From contig NW_013657648.1 of the NCBI RefSeq assembly GCF_000142905.1, positions 202,922 to 236,840 of the forward strand: a DNA stretch of 33,919 bases, written 5' to 3'. Source of the DNA: Thecamonas trahens ATCC 50062. Taxonomy: Eukaryota > Apusozoa > Apusomonadida > Apusomonadidae. Under the pieces are notes generated by a model. The model ran no database searches, had not been told where the DNA came from, and saw only the letters and a list, made by a program, of their open reading frames with translations. Shown piece after piece: positions 17,785 to 27,641 of this stretch. Each line of letters starts with the position of its first letter. The first letter of the stretch is position 1. Position numbers and translations under genes: made by a program.

Positions 17785-18308
17785 NNNNNNNNNNNNNNNN
17801 NNNNNNNNNNNNNNNNNNNNNNNNNNNNNNNNNNNNNNNNNNNNNNNNNNNNNNNNNNNNNNNNNNNNNNNNNNNNNNNNNNNNNNNNNNNNNNNNNNNN
17901 NNNNNNNNNNNNNNNNNNNNNNNNNNNNNNNNNNNNNNNNNNNNNNNNNNNNNNNNNNNNNNNNNNNNNNNNNNNNNNNNNNNNNNNNNNNNNNNNNNNN
18001 NNNNNNNNNNNNNNNNNNNNNNNNNNNNNNNNNNNNNNNNNNNNNNNNNNNNNNNNNNNNNNNNNNNNNNNNNNNNNNNNNNNNNNNNNNNNNNNNNNNN
18101 NNNNNNNNNNNNNNNNNNNNNNNNNNNNNNNNNNNNNNNNNNNNNNNNNNNNNNNNNNNNNNNNNNNNNNNNNNNNNNNNNNNNNNNNNNNNNNNNNNNN
18201 NNNNNNNNNNNNNNNNNNNNNNNNNNNNNNNNNNNNNNNNNNNNNNNNNNNNNNNNNNNNNNNNNNNNNNNNNNNNNNNNNNNNNNNNNNNNNNNNNNNN
18301 NNNNNNNN
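17785..18308. other. Assembly gap (524 N)
   Basis: Run of 524 Ns. On its left is an 11-base C run (17773-17783) and on its right C-rich sequence, including a long C run ending near 18361. The gap probably represents unsequenced homopolymer-rich DNA. Its true length is unknown. Confidence 0.99.
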
Positions 18309-18565
18309 TTACCGTTCCCTTACCCGTCCCGTACCTTCCTTCCCCCCCTCCCCCCCCCCCCCACCCCCCACCCCAACCCCCACCCGCCACCCACCCTCAT
18401 CACGTCAGCCCACTTCACGCCCTCACACACACACACCCCACACGCTCATCACACACCACACGCCACACACTCCACGTCCACCACCCTCCCCACACTCTAC
18501 ACTAAGTCACCCACTCTGCCTCGAATCCCCCCTCACGCACCTCGTCCCGCATCGTGCCGTGGGTC
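18309..18565. repeat. C-rich and CA-repeat leader of the FtsX-like gene
   Basis: Between the gap and the permease start the sequence is almost only C, A and T on the plus strand: a C run around 18340-18362, CACCC repeats and (CA)n at about 18422-18470. It presumably contains the promoter and 5' leader of the permease gene. No gene is seen. Confidence 0.6.
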
Positions 18566-21500
18566 ATGGCCTCCTCGTCGCGCTGGTCGTCTGGCTCGTG
18601 GTCGCCCAAGACGCCGCCGGAACCGATGGCTGGCATCAGTAGAGTCAAGATGGCGGAGAGGTCTAGCAGTGCATCTGGTCCAAGCTCACGCTCGCTGCCG
18701 CCTGCGTATACGGGTCATGCTGTTCAGGAGGGCTGGTCCGAGGGCAATCAGACGCTGGTGGGCGATGCGGCGACGGCGCTCAAGTACCTCTGGGCCGCCA
18801 CCCGCAAGGAGAAGCGCAACTGGATGGTCGGCGTCTTTACTGTGGCGCTGGTCGTCTTCTTTGTCACTGTCCTCCGCAACAATGTCGAACGCTCGCCACT
18901 CATCTTCTGGCGCCTGGCCGAGCTCTCGGCCGGCGAGACCGACGCCCTGCTCACGCCGACGAGCTCAGCCCGGAGTGCCCGCCCGGGCGAATCACCGCTG
19001 CTCGACCCGGCCATGTCTGACGGCGTGCCGTTGGTCAACTTCACCCACATACGGCAGCAGTGGGAGGAATTTCGCAATCTACACGGCGAGTCGGCCCTTG
19101 TCTCGTCGATTGTGCCGCGGTGGTACCTCCTCGGTCGCGTGCGCAACCGCGACGTGCCGACCCGAGTCTCGTCGGCCATCTTTGTTGTCTATGACTCGCA
19201 CAAGGAGCTGGCCGCCGGCATCGGCCGCAACTTTAACCACCGTGCATTGGGCGAGGCCGAGACCCATGTGTCGTCGCCGCTGCTGCGGACGCTTGGCCTC
19301 GGCGCCAACCGCGGCGACCGCATCCTGCTCTCGCTCGAGGCCGACCAGCTCCTCCCGCTACTCAACGTCGAGTCGGTCGGCTTTAATCTTGATCTTCTCG
19401 CGCAGCTGCTCAACAACCCGATCGGCCTCCTTGCTGGCGCTCCCGGCGTGGCTGTCGAGACCGGCGACGTTGATGTCGATGTCAACACAACGGTGAATAC
19501 CGGCGACACAGTCGACTTTGGGCAGAACACCCTGTTGCCGTTCCTCTCCGGGCTCGGCCTCAACACCTCGGTCCTCACGCCTCAAGTCCTCGACGGGCTG
19601 CTCGGCCCGGTCGCCAATCAGTCGGTCCCTGTGGCGGCGCAGCTTGCGGCTGCTGGCCTCCAGCTCTCGCTCGCCGACCTGGTGCCGGGACTAGATGTGC
19701 TCTCAGGCCTCGATACCGGCGCGACCTCACCCGACGGCGACAACTCGACCAACATCGGCCTCTCGTGGGACTATGCTGTCATCGACGACATCCAGTCGCC
19801 CGGCGGCAAGTTCCCGGACGCGCTCGGCAACGTTGTCCTCATTGACTCACATCAGTTTGAAAAGGTGCTGCTTGCCCAGATCCGCGAGCTCATCGCCAAC
19901 CCGCTGGTGGTCCTTGGCTTGCAGGCACTCGAGACCCAGGCCGGGCTCACCGTCCCCATCGTGGACACCATTACCGACTTTCTCGCAGACTTTCGCATGG
20001 AGGACTACGCGCTCACCGTGGCTGCCAACTACCGCGCGCGAGAGACGGCGTACGTCAAGACCACGGATGAGGGCCTCAAGACCGAGATGGCGTACTTTGC
20101 CAACGAGATCTACGGCCTCGTTGGCTACAACTCGTCAGTCGACATCGAACTGCCCATCTACCTCGCCCTCGAAGGCACTGAGATCATCCGGCTCTTCCTC
20201 GACCAAATCTTCAACTCGGTCGTCTTTGTCATCTCGCTCCTCTCTGCGCTGCTCATCTACTCGCTCATGCTCTCTAACGTGGAAGAGAAAACGTTCGAGT
20301 ACGGCATGCTCCGCGCGCTTGGCATGCGCCAGCACGCGCTCATCTTTCTGCTTGTTGTCCAAGCGCTCTCCTTTGCAATTCCTGGCATCATCATTGGATG
20401 GGCGGTGGCGTTTGTGGTCGACCTCATTCCGGCGTGGCTCATTGCGGAGTTCTCGGACACCGATGCGCGGTACGGGATCAACCCGACGCCACTCTACCTC
20501 TCGCTCGCCATCGGGCTCATTGTTCCGCTCCTCGCCAACTGGGTGCCCATCCGGCGGGCTCTCTCGTCGACGCTCCGCAACGCGCTCGACGTCTACCACC
20601 AGACCAACTCCGAGACGGTGGTCCGGGTCATCAAGCTCGAGTCGCTCGGTCTCTCGGGCTGGCAGACTGCGCTGGCCGTGACGCTTGTCGGCGTCGGCTT
20701 TGTCACCTACTACATGATCCCGTACGCGTTCACCTACAACGACTTTGGCCTCCTCCTCACCATCCTTAACGGCATCCTGCTCGGCATTGTGCTCGGCCTC
20801 GCCATGGTTGCCCAGGTCCTCCAGCCGTACACCGAGTGGGCCTTTCTCTGGAGCATGGTGTGGGGAACCGAGACTCGGCTCGCCCCGCTCATCCGCAAGA
20901 ACCTCGGCGGCCATCGGTCGCGCAACCGCAAGACCGCCCTCATGTTCACCACCTCGCTTGCCTTTCTCATCTTTGCCGGCTCGCTCTTTGCCCTACAGGA
21001 GGCGCTCATCAAGGACCTCATTGCCGGCTTCTTTGGATCGGACATTGCTGTCCTCTCGTTTGCCTGGGAGCACATGCTCAACGAAGACGCACTCCGCGAC
21101 TTTCTCGACGACAATCTAGGCACGCTCGTCGCCTCGTTCTCGTTTGGCACCCAGAGCATCGACCTCTCGGACCTCATGTCCAAGTCGCGAATGTCGTCCA
21201 TCGTCGACTTTCCACGCGTCTCGCAGCCCCTCCACGCCATCGACGCCAACTGGCTCCAGACCGCCTACACCAAGTACTACATACCGACCGAGGTCGCAGA
21301 AGGCTTTGACTACGCCCAAACATCCAACGGCAAGGACGACGTCGCGGCCTCGCTCTACACACACGCCGGTACCGCACGCCTCTCCATCGAGCCGGCCCGC
21401 ATCTCCGTCCCGCTCCCGCTCGGCTCTGGCTATGACAGCAACCGCGGTGCGGTGAACCGCTCGGCCGAGCTCGAACTCTCATACACCCAGTACTTTGACA

Positions 21501-22348
21501 CCATTGTCTCCGAGTCGCTCCGCGACCGGGTCTCGCTCGATGTCGACACGCCGCAAGCGCTCACCCTCCGCTACGATGTCTCCGAGTCGGCCACGGTCTC
21601 GTACAAGCGGCTGGGCAAGGCCCGGGCCATGGTCCGCAAGTTCCCAGGCTTTTTCGTGTCGTCGTACCGCCAGTTTGCACCGTTCAACCCCATCCTCATC
21701 CGGTTTGATCAGTATGCGGAGGCGCTCGAGCGGGCATACAATCTCACCTCGCTCCAGTCCAAGCTCCCGCAGCCGGAGCGCGGCGTCGCGCCCAAGGGCT
21801 CGCTCATTGTCCGCATGAGCACCGGCGCGTCGACCGAGGACCGCGAATCCATCGTCAACGGCATGCGTAACTTTATCCAGAACGACCTCATCCAAGTCAT
21901 CGACGTCGTCGAGCTGATCAAGTCGACGTCGATCGCCACCGAAATGCTCCAGCTCTTCTTCATCATTGTCTCGGTCATCACCTCGCTGCTCTGCTTCTTT
22001 GTCCTTTTCCTCTCGTTCACCGCCAATGTCAATGAGAACTCGTGGGAAATCGGCGTACTCCGCGCTCTCGGGCTCTCGTCGGCCCAGGCGCTGCGGGTGT
22101 ACATCTACGAGGCGCTCTCGCTCACGCTCGCCTCCATGGTCATGGGCACCATCATCGGCCTCCTCACCGCAGTCGCCCTCACGCTTCAGATGGGCCTCTT
22201 TACCGAGTCGCCGTTTGTCTTCCAGTTCCCGACGCTTCTCTTTTGCGTCGTCGTCGTCCTCTCCATCGGCGTCACACTCATTGGCTCGTGGCTCCCGGCC
22301 CGCTCCATCATGGGCAAGGAAATCGCCATCGTGCTCAAAGAGGCGTAG
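18566..22348 (+). CDS. Large membrane protein with two FtsX-like permease domains
   Basis: A 1260-residue protein with ten predicted membrane segments in the arrangement of FtsX/MacB/LolC/BceB-type (type VII ABC) permeases. TM1 is near residues 87-107 and is followed by a soluble loop of about 440 residues. TM2-TM4 are near 549-568, 590-618 and 643-661, forming FtsX domain 1 with VEEKTFEYGMLRALGMRQ between TM2 and TM3. TM5-TM7 lie near 701-723, 729-752 and 790-810. A second loop of about 320 residues follows, then TM8-TM10 near 1128-1152, 1183-1208 and 1223-1245 (FtsX domain 2, VNENSWEIGVLRALGLSSAQ). The repeated E-(Y/I)-G-(M/V)-L-R-A-L-G motif is the FtsX hallmark. There is no ATPase domain, and none is seen nearby. 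Intronless; start at the first ATG at 18566 after a GTG in the same frame. The substrate cannot be inferred. Codon use matches its neighbours, so recent transfer is not indicated. Confidence 0.82.
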   Translation: MASSSRWSSGSWSPKTPPEPMAGISRVKMAERSSSASGPSSRSLPPAYTGHAVQEGWSEGNQTLVGDAATALKYLWAATRKEKRNWMVGVFTVALVVFFVTVLRNNVERSPLIFWRLAELSAGETDALLTPTSSARSARPGESPLLDPAMSDGVPLVNFTHIRQQWEEFRNLHGESALVSSIVPRWYLLGRVRNRDVPTRVSSAIFVVYDSHKELAAGIGRNFNHRALGEAETHVSSPLLRTLGLGANRGDRILLSLEADQLLPLLNVESVGFNLDLLAQLLNNPIGLLAGAPGVAVETGDVDVDVNTTVNTGDTVDFGQNTLLPFLSGLGLNTSVLTPQVLDGLLGPVANQSVPVAAQLAAAGLQLSLADLVPGLDVLSGLDTGATSPDGDNSTNIGLSWDYAVIDDIQSPGGKFPDALGNVVLIDSHQFEKVLLAQIRELIANPLVVLGLQALETQAGLTVPIVDTITDFLADFRMEDYALTVAANYRARETAYVKTTDEGLKTEMAYFANEIYGLVGYNSSVDIELPIYLALEGTEIIRLFLDQIFNSVVFVISLLSALLIYSLMLSNVEEKTFEYGMLRALGMRQHALIFLLVVQALSFAIPGIIIGWAVAFVVDLIPAWLIAEFSDTDARYGINPTPLYLSLAIGLIVPLLANWVPIRRALSSTLRNALDVYHQTNSETVVRVIKLESLGLSGWQTALAVTLVGVGFVTYYMIPYAFTYNDFGLLLTILNGILLGIVLGLAMVAQVLQPYTEWAFLWSMVWGTETRLAPLIRKNLGGHRSRNRKTALMFTTSLAFLIFAGSLFALQEALIKDLIAGFFGSDIAVLSFAWEHMLNEDALRDFLDDNLGTLVASFSFGTQSIDLSDLMSKSRMSSIVDFPRVSQPLHAIDANWLQTAYTKYYIPTEVAEGFDYAQTSNGKDDVAASLYTHAGTARLSIEPARISVPLPLGSGYDSNRGAVNRSAELELSYTQYFDTIVSESLRDRVSLDVDTPQALTLRYDVSESATVSYKRLGKARAMVRKFPGFFVSSYRQFAPFNPILIRFDQYAEALERAYNLTSLQSKLPQPERGVAPKGSLIVRMSTGASTEDRESIVNGMRNFIQNDLIQVIDVVELIKSTSIATEMLQLFFIIVSVITSLLCFFVLFLSFTANVNENSWEIGVLRALGLSSAQALRVYIYEALSLTLASMVMGTIIGLLTAVALTLQMGLFTESPFVFQFPTLLFCVVVVLSIGVTLIGSWLPARSIMGKEIAIVLKEA

Positions 22349-25040
22349 TCGCACCCCCGCCGGGGCTCAGTACCTCGGCTGACGGCTCATACCCCAGCAG
22401 CAGCCCGTACCGCGCCATGTCCTCTTCTAGTCCGCGCTGCATAAACTCGAGCGGCCCGCCAGGAACTATCCCCAACCCGGTCTCCGGCATGCTCTCTAGC
22501 GCGTCGTGGACAGGCGCCGGCGAGCCAACAGGCGGGAGCTTGGCTAGCGCGTTGAGTGCCGACGGGCTCGATGGTGACAGCGGCGCCAGCCGCGAGCCGT
22601 GCCGCCGCGCCACCGGCGAGAGTGGCGCTCTGCCTCCTCCGCTCACTGAACCTGGACTTGACGCGCTCGGCGAGCCTTGCCGCGCCATCGGGCTGGCCGG
22701 CGACGCAAGCGCCGCGTACCGAGCCCGCGACACAGATGCTGCTGATCGCGTCGCCCGCTCGGCGTGCTCTTTGCTCAGCTGCGAGCGGAGCGAGCGGAGC
22801 TGTGCCATTTGCGCCGACGAAGCCGCCGCCGCCTCGTCCTCCAGCATCCTGGTGCGCTGCGCGTCCTCCAACCGAGCCATAAGCAGCGGAGCACGGGTGT
22901 TAGGCCGCGGCATGGCCGGTGCGCCCGCCCGGGCATGTGCAGGCTGCGGACGCCGGTCAAGATTCATCGTCGCCCGGCCAGGGCGCCAGGGGTCGGCTAG
23001 CGCCGCGCCTGGCGCCCGCACCGCCGCCAGGGCCCGCCCGTTGGCCAGATTCGGACTTGCCATCAGTGGCGCCATCCGGTAGTCGGGCGAGGGCGAGCGG
23101 CTGGCTTGCTCGCGGGAGCGTGCATCTGCCGCAGCTTGCTCGCGCGCCGGCCGGCGGGCTGGCGGAACGGGAGATGGCGACGGCGACGGCGATGGCGATG
23201 GCGATGACGGAGCCGGGCGCCGCGCGGGCGGTTCTTGCTCGGCTGGCCGCTGTACAGTTGGCAGGTACGATGCGTCGCGCTGCTTTTCGCGCTGCAGGTC
23301 GGCAAGCTGGCGCTGGAGGCGTGCCGACTCGCGGGCTTCTGCGGCAGCCTCGGTCGCGGCCTCGGCCTCGCGGCGGGCCTTACGCTCCTCGATCTGGGCG
23401 CGGAGTGCAGCCTGGTGCTCGGTCTGGGCGTCGGCGCGGACCTGGGCCTTGTCAGCCGGATTGAGAGCCTCAAACTGGGCATACGACGATGGGCGTGCGG
23501 ACGGGGTGGCGGCGGCACCGGTCGCCTGCGTGTTGTTGCGGGGCATGTTCGGCGGCAGCGGCTCGCCGTGCGCGAGCGAGGTCGCAACTCGAGCGAGCTG
23601 CTTCTCCTCGACGTCGCGTTCGTACATCTCCTGTATTTCGGCCTGGATGCGAGCGAGATCACGCTGATCCTCCTCGCGGCGGCGGTCCTTCTCCAGCTCC
23701 TTGGCGAGGCGCTTCATCTCAATCTGCTGCAAGAGCTCGGCCTGCGACTCGCGCTCGCGCTGCCGGCGGCGGCGCTGGTCGTCGGTGTCATCAAAGGCGC
23801 CAGCGGTGGAGAACCGTGACGCCCGCATCGACTGCTCGCGGATCTCGGTCCTCAACAGTGAGGCCTTTTGCGAGGCATGGGCTTGCTCCGACTCGATGAG
23901 GCGAGCAAGGTGCGAGCTGGTGTCGGGAGCAGCCCGGCGCTCAGGCGAGGCATACCAGGCCGGCCGGCTCGGGCCGCCGGAGCCGGACGCTTCACCACGA
24001 GTGATAAGCGAGTCGGCGTTGCGGAGGTTGGAGACTACCTGGCCGGACGTGGTGTCACGGAGCGGCGAGCCGCCACCACCCTTGGTCGGCGAGCGCGAGG
24101 CGGCGGCGGCCGACGAAGCAAAGAGCGGTGGAACGCCACCGGCGTCGACACCGGCAAGCGTTACGCTTGACCGTCCGCGGAGCGGTGAGTGCCCACCTGA
24201 AGCGTCACCGGCAGACATGTACGAGTTGATGTCTGCCTCGAGGCGGGCATCGTCGGCCTGGAGGCGGCGAGCCTCGGCCTCCTTCCGCTGGCGGTTCTCC
24301 TCCATCTGCGCCTCCAGCGTGCGGCGGTAAGCAGCTTGCTTGGCCTTCTCCGCCGGCGAGCGCGGGAGCGACGAGATTCGCCGGTGGGCGCCGACAACAG
24401 CGTCCGCCCGCGCAGCATGGTCAGCGTCCATCGAGTTGTTGAGCGGCGAGAGCTCCGACTCGGTGTTGGAGGTCACATGGCCCGAAGTCCGTGAGCGGGC
24501 AGCCGAGGTGGCAAGCGGATCAAGCGAGGCCACCAGCTCCTGCCGCCGTCCGCGCTCACTGGGCGAGCCGAGTGCGCCCCGGTTTCGGCGGCCTACATCG
24601 TGACGATGGCCGACCCGGGCGAGCTGCTCGCCAAGCGAAGGCCGAACAGGCGATAGCGGGCCGGCAGGAGCCAGCGGCGGCCGGGTGCTGTCCGGTGCAC
24701 CAAAGAGCTTCCGCGAGACGACCTCGTGCTCGAGCTGGGCCTTCCTCGGGTTGAGCGCATCGACCGGATGGATCGCTCCGCCTCCCGCGGCCTTTTGGGC
24801 GCGCAGGGCACGTAGCGTGCGCGAGACAACAGCAGCCTCGTGCTCACGAACGTAGACAGAAGCAGCAGTGGAGCGGCCGCCCGAGCGGACAGCTTCTGGA
24901 GAGGTCCGTGCCGTCCGGATCTGCGCATCGAGCGCCGAGGCATAGGCTCGCGGGTTGGGCGGCGGGAGGGCCGACGACGGCGTGTTGGCGGACAATCGTG
25001 CGGCGACCACCCCATACCGCGGGGTATAGCCACGAGGCAT
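22335..25040 (-). CDS. Coiled-coil protein, possibly CSPP1-like centrosome/cilium protein
   Basis: About 901 residues. Four Arg/Glu/Gln-rich coiled coils lie near residues 230-260 (AAYRRTLEAQMEENRQRKEA), 420-485 (AELLQQIEMKRLAKELEKDR), 533-593 (HQAALRAQIEERKARREAEA) and 718-765. They are separated by disordered Ser/Pro/Ala stretches with many SP sites and an (SP)n run. Repeated Y-x3-L-x2-Q-I/M-x-E-x3-R-K blocks resemble the centrosome and spindle pole protein CSPP1, but low-complexity coils make this uncertain. The start at 25040 (MPRGYTPRYG) is chosen because upstream codons to 25208 are repeat-derived; an ATG in between is possible. The stop codon lies inside the 3' end of the permease gene, so the two coding regions overlap by 14 bp tail-to-tail. 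Confidence 0.6.
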   Translation of the reverse strand: MPRGYTPRYGVVAARLSANTPSSALPPPNPRAYASALDAQIRTARTSPEAVRSGGRSTAASVYVREHEAAVVSRTLRALRAQKAAGGGAIHPVDALNPRKAQLEHEVVSRKLFGAPDSTRPPLAPAGPLSPVRPSLGEQLARVGHRHDVGRRNRGALGSPSERGRRQELVASLDPLATSAARSRTSGHVTSNTESELSPLNNSMDADHAARADAVVGAHRRISSLPRSPAEKAKQAAYRRTLEAQMEENRQRKEAEARRLQADDARLEADINSYMSAGDASGGHSPLRGRSSVTLAGVDAGGVPPLFASSAAAASRSPTKGGGGSPLRDTTSGQVVSNLRNADSLITRGEASGSGGPSRPAWYASPERRAAPDTSSHLARLIESEQAHASQKASLLRTEIREQSMRASRFSTAGAFDDTDDQRRRRQRERESQAELLQQIEMKRLAKELEKDRRREEDQRDLARIQAEIQEMYERDVEEKQLARVATSLAHGEPLPPNMPRNNTQATGAAATPSARPSSYAQFEALNPADKAQVRADAQTEHQAALRAQIEERKARREAEAATEAAAEARESARLQRQLADLQREKQRDASYLPTVQRPAEQEPPARRPAPSSPSPSPSPSPSPVPPARRPAREQAAADARSREQASRSPSPDYRMAPLMASPNLANGRALAAVRAPGAALADPWRPGRATMNLDRRPQPAHARAGAPAMPRPNTRAPLLMARLEDAQRTRMLEDEAAAASSAQMAQLRSLRSQLSKEHAERATRSAASVSRARYAALASPASPMARQGSPSASSPGSVSGGGRAPLSPVARRHGSRLAPLSPSSPSALNALAKLPPVGSPAPVHDALESMPETGLGIVPGGPLEFMQRGLEEDMARYGLLLGYEPSAEVLSPGGGATTPL

Positions 25041-25643
25041 AGAGCCAAGACGGATGTGAAGGTGGTGTTTGGGAGAGGGAGGGGAGGAGGGGAGGAGTGG
25101 CGCGCCAACGGACGGACGAATCATGTTGGAAGTTCGGGGAAGGGGGGGGGGGGGGGCATTGGCCACTCGTTGAACACATTGAACACATGGAATATTTGGG
25201 AATGGCATTGCTTGCAGTTGTATGTATGGGTAGAGGGGGGGGGGGGGGGGGGGATGATTTGCTGTACGTGTGTTTGTATGTATGTGTGTGAAGGTGGGAG
25301 AAGATCAAGTACCAGGTTCGACAATGGTGGTGATGGGCCGGCGTCCAACACGATCACACTCCCCAGCACCGCTTTGATCTCTCCAGACTGATCCGTGCCA
25401 GCTTTATGCTTGTGAGAGGATGGGCGGCGGGCGTGGATGAAGGACATACATGCCCGCCTACCTCCTGAGCCTGGCAAGCTCACCATCGACTGAATGACTT
25501 TGGACCGACTTTCGACACACGCACGCGCACGCACTTGACCACAACTCCACACACACACACACACACACACATACACACACACACATACACACACATACAC
25601 ACACACATACACACACGCACACATACTGCACCTTCTCGCTCAC
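25041..25643. promoter_or_regulatory. Divergent intergenic region between the coiled-coil gene and the amino-acid transporter
   Basis: Start-to-start spacer of about 600 bp that must contain both promoters. It holds G runs at 25142-25156 (15 G) and 25235-25253 (19 G), a doubled GAACACATTGAACACAT motif near 25173-25190, and a long imperfect (CA)n tract at about 25548-25622 that ends some 20 bp before the transporter ATG. I see no ORF or RNA gene with support in it. Confidence 0.55.
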
Positions 25644-27431
25644 ATGGACTACACAGCAACGTGGTCGCCCGAGGTGGTGAGCGGGGACGAGGCAGTGTAC
25701 CCACGGCGACTGACGGGCGACAACCTGGCGGCGCCCTTTGGCTTTGATGCCTCTGCCTCTGGCGTGGCTCCGTCGATGGCAGCTTCGGGTCCTCGTCTGT
25801 TTCGGACGGTCGGAGAGGAATCGAGTGCTGGCCTGCAAGCACTGAGTTCTGGCTCGCATACAGGACTTGTCCGTCGCGGCACGTCGACGCCATCGGCGAG
25901 CAGGCAGACCGAGTACAGCCTGTGGATGGTGGGGCCGATCAACCCGTATGCGTCATCGGGAGCGGCCGAGTACATGGCCTCGTCGCTGCGATCGGGCCTC
26001 TTCTCGTCGATCCCGGACTCGGATCGCCAGAGCGATGGCTTTGACGATCCCATTGCGGCGGCCAAGCCGCTGCTCCACTCGTGTGGCTCGGACGACTACG
26101 CCTCGCTGCACTCGCTCAACAGCGACATGCCGGCGGCGGCATGTGAGGCTGGCGGCATGTGCGAGAGTAGCCCGACGATCTCTATCCCGACGGCTGCGGC
26201 GCTGCTGGCGCAGACATGTCTGGGTGCGGGCGCGCTTGCCATTCCGTACGCGTTCATGACGACCGGACTCGGGCTGGGCATGGCGTTGATCGTCTTTGTA
26301 GGCATGCTTTCGGTCTTCTCCTTCCACATCCTCGGCGAGTCGCGCGACGCGTCGGGAGAGCACTCGTATCCGGACATTGCGTACTACTTTTACGGGACGC
26401 GGGCGCTGGTGGCGGTCCAGGCCTCGCTGCTCTGCGTCCTGCTTGGAGGCATCATCGCGTACGCCATTCTCATCGGCGACTCGCTGCATCCGGTTGTCGT
26501 GCACTACACCGACTACAACGGTGCCGCAGTGAGCGAGCACGCGCTCCTGGCGTACATGATGGTGCTCATCTTCCCGCTGACGCTGGCAACATCGTTGCGG
26601 CCGCTGAGGCATACAACGTACCTTGCGCTCGTCTGCCTCGTTTACTTGCTCTTTGTCATTGCGCTACGCTTTGGCCAGCAGGCGATGTCACGCGAGCTGA
26701 GCGTCAAGGTCATCCAACATAGCAATCACCCCAGCGCGGCGGCGGTCGCTGCTGCTGTGCCCAAGGAGCTGGTCATGGTCTCGGTCATCAATGGCTCGGT
26801 CCGGGTCCTCCTTGGCGTGCCGATCTTTATGGCAGCCTTTCTTGCTCAGTTTAACGTCGTTGCCGTCCGCGACAGCCTGGAGCGTCCGACGCCGGCCCGC
26901 TTTGCCGCTGTCTCGATCAGCGCGATCGCCGGGGCTGGCATCTTTTACTGCGGCTTTGGCCTCCTCGGCTACCTATCGTACGGGACCGAGGTCCGCGGTG
27001 ATCTCCTCAACAACTACTCGGCGTCGGACATCTACGTCAACCTCGGTCGTGTAGCCCTCACCGTTGTCCTCGCCTGCACCTACCCACTGGTCTTCCTCCC
27101 GCTCCGCGAGACAACGCTCGGGCTGATTGTTACCCACGTCTGGGCATCTGCGCCGGTTACCCGGCTCTGGTTCCGGATCATCGTCGTTCTTCTTCTCAAC
27201 GGTATCACCTACGGTGTCGCCTACCTCGCGCCAAACCTCTCTGCGGTCCTTGCGCTCGTCGGCGCCACATGCGGCAACCTCCTCGCCTTTATCCTCCCGG
27301 GCATGTTTGGCCTCAAAGCCTTTGCCACAGGTTCGGCCAAGCGCAAGGCCTCACTCGCTCTTGTTGTCTTTGGCGTAGTCATCGGCATCGCTGCCACTGC
27401 TGTCATCGCCGTCTATTGGAACGAAATGTGA
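25644..27431 (+). CDS. AAAP/SLC38-type amino acid transporter
   Basis: Membrane transporter of the amino acid/auxin permease family (Pfam Aa_trans type; SLC32/36/38 group), expected to carry neutral amino acids with H+ or Na+ across the plasma or lysosomal membrane. The N-terminal 180 residues are Ser-rich and presumably cytosolic. The first membrane segment has the family signature TAAALLAQTCLGAGALAIPY. About ten more hydrophobic segments follow, including SLLCVLLGGIIAYAILIGDS, LAYMMVLIFPLTLATSLRPL, FMAAFLAQFNVVAVRDSLE and FYCGFGLLGYLSYG. The last ends close to the C-terminus (IAATAVIAVYWNEM). Length is 595 residues, a little long because of the N-terminal tail. Intronless. Substrate specificity cannot be read from the sequence. 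Confidence 0.88.
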   Translation: MDYTATWSPEVVSGDEAVYPRRLTGDNLAAPFGFDASASGVAPSMAASGPRLFRTVGEESSAGLQALSSGSHTGLVRRGTSTPSASRQTEYSLWMVGPINPYASSGAAEYMASSLRSGLFSSIPDSDRQSDGFDDPIAAAKPLLHSCGSDDYASLHSLNSDMPAAACEAGGMCESSPTISIPTAAALLAQTCLGAGALAIPYAFMTTGLGLGMALIVFVGMLSVFSFHILGESRDASGEHSYPDIAYYFYGTRALVAVQASLLCVLLGGIIAYAILIGDSLHPVVVHYTDYNGAAVSEHALLAYMMVLIFPLTLATSLRPLRHTTYLALVCLVYLLFVIALRFGQQAMSRELSVKVIQHSNHPSAAAVAAAVPKELVMVSVINGSVRVLLGVPIFMAAFLAQFNVVAVRDSLERPTPARFAAVSISAIAGAGIFYCGFGLLGYLSYGTEVRGDLLNNYSASDIYVNLGRVALTVVLACTYPLVFLPLRETTLGLIVTHVWASAPVTRLWFRIIVVLLLNGITYGVAYLAPNLSAVLALVGATCGNLLAFILPGMFGLKAFATGSAKRKASLALVVFGVVIGIAATAVIAVYWNEM

Positions 27432-27559
27432 CGGCCTCCTGTACAGCTGGCTCTGCTCCTGCTCCACCCCTGATCACCGCCTCCCTTTCCTCCCCTCTGA
27501 GTGCCCGAATCGTGCCCGATCCGCACCTTCCACCAAACGGCCACACCCCACCACCAGCA

Positions 27560-27630
27560 CGCCCACACGCCCACACACACCACCACCACCACCACCACCA
27601 CCACCACCGCAACCACCACCACCACCGCAA
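27560..27630 (+). repeat. (CAC/CCA)n trinucleotide tract upstream of SCYL1
   Basis: CAC-rich low-complexity sequence, mostly CCA/CAC triplets, immediately upstream of the SCYL1 start codon at 27642. It is open in the SCYL1 frame (Thr repeats) back to 27501, but nothing conserved is encoded there, so I treat it as leader. Confidence 0.7.
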
Positions 27631-27641
27631 GGCTGGAAAAG

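Noticed and set aside
25458-25893. Cys/Val-rich minus-strand frames across the CA repeat at 25548-25622
   Set aside because: Pure microsatellite translation, opposite the start of the transporter.
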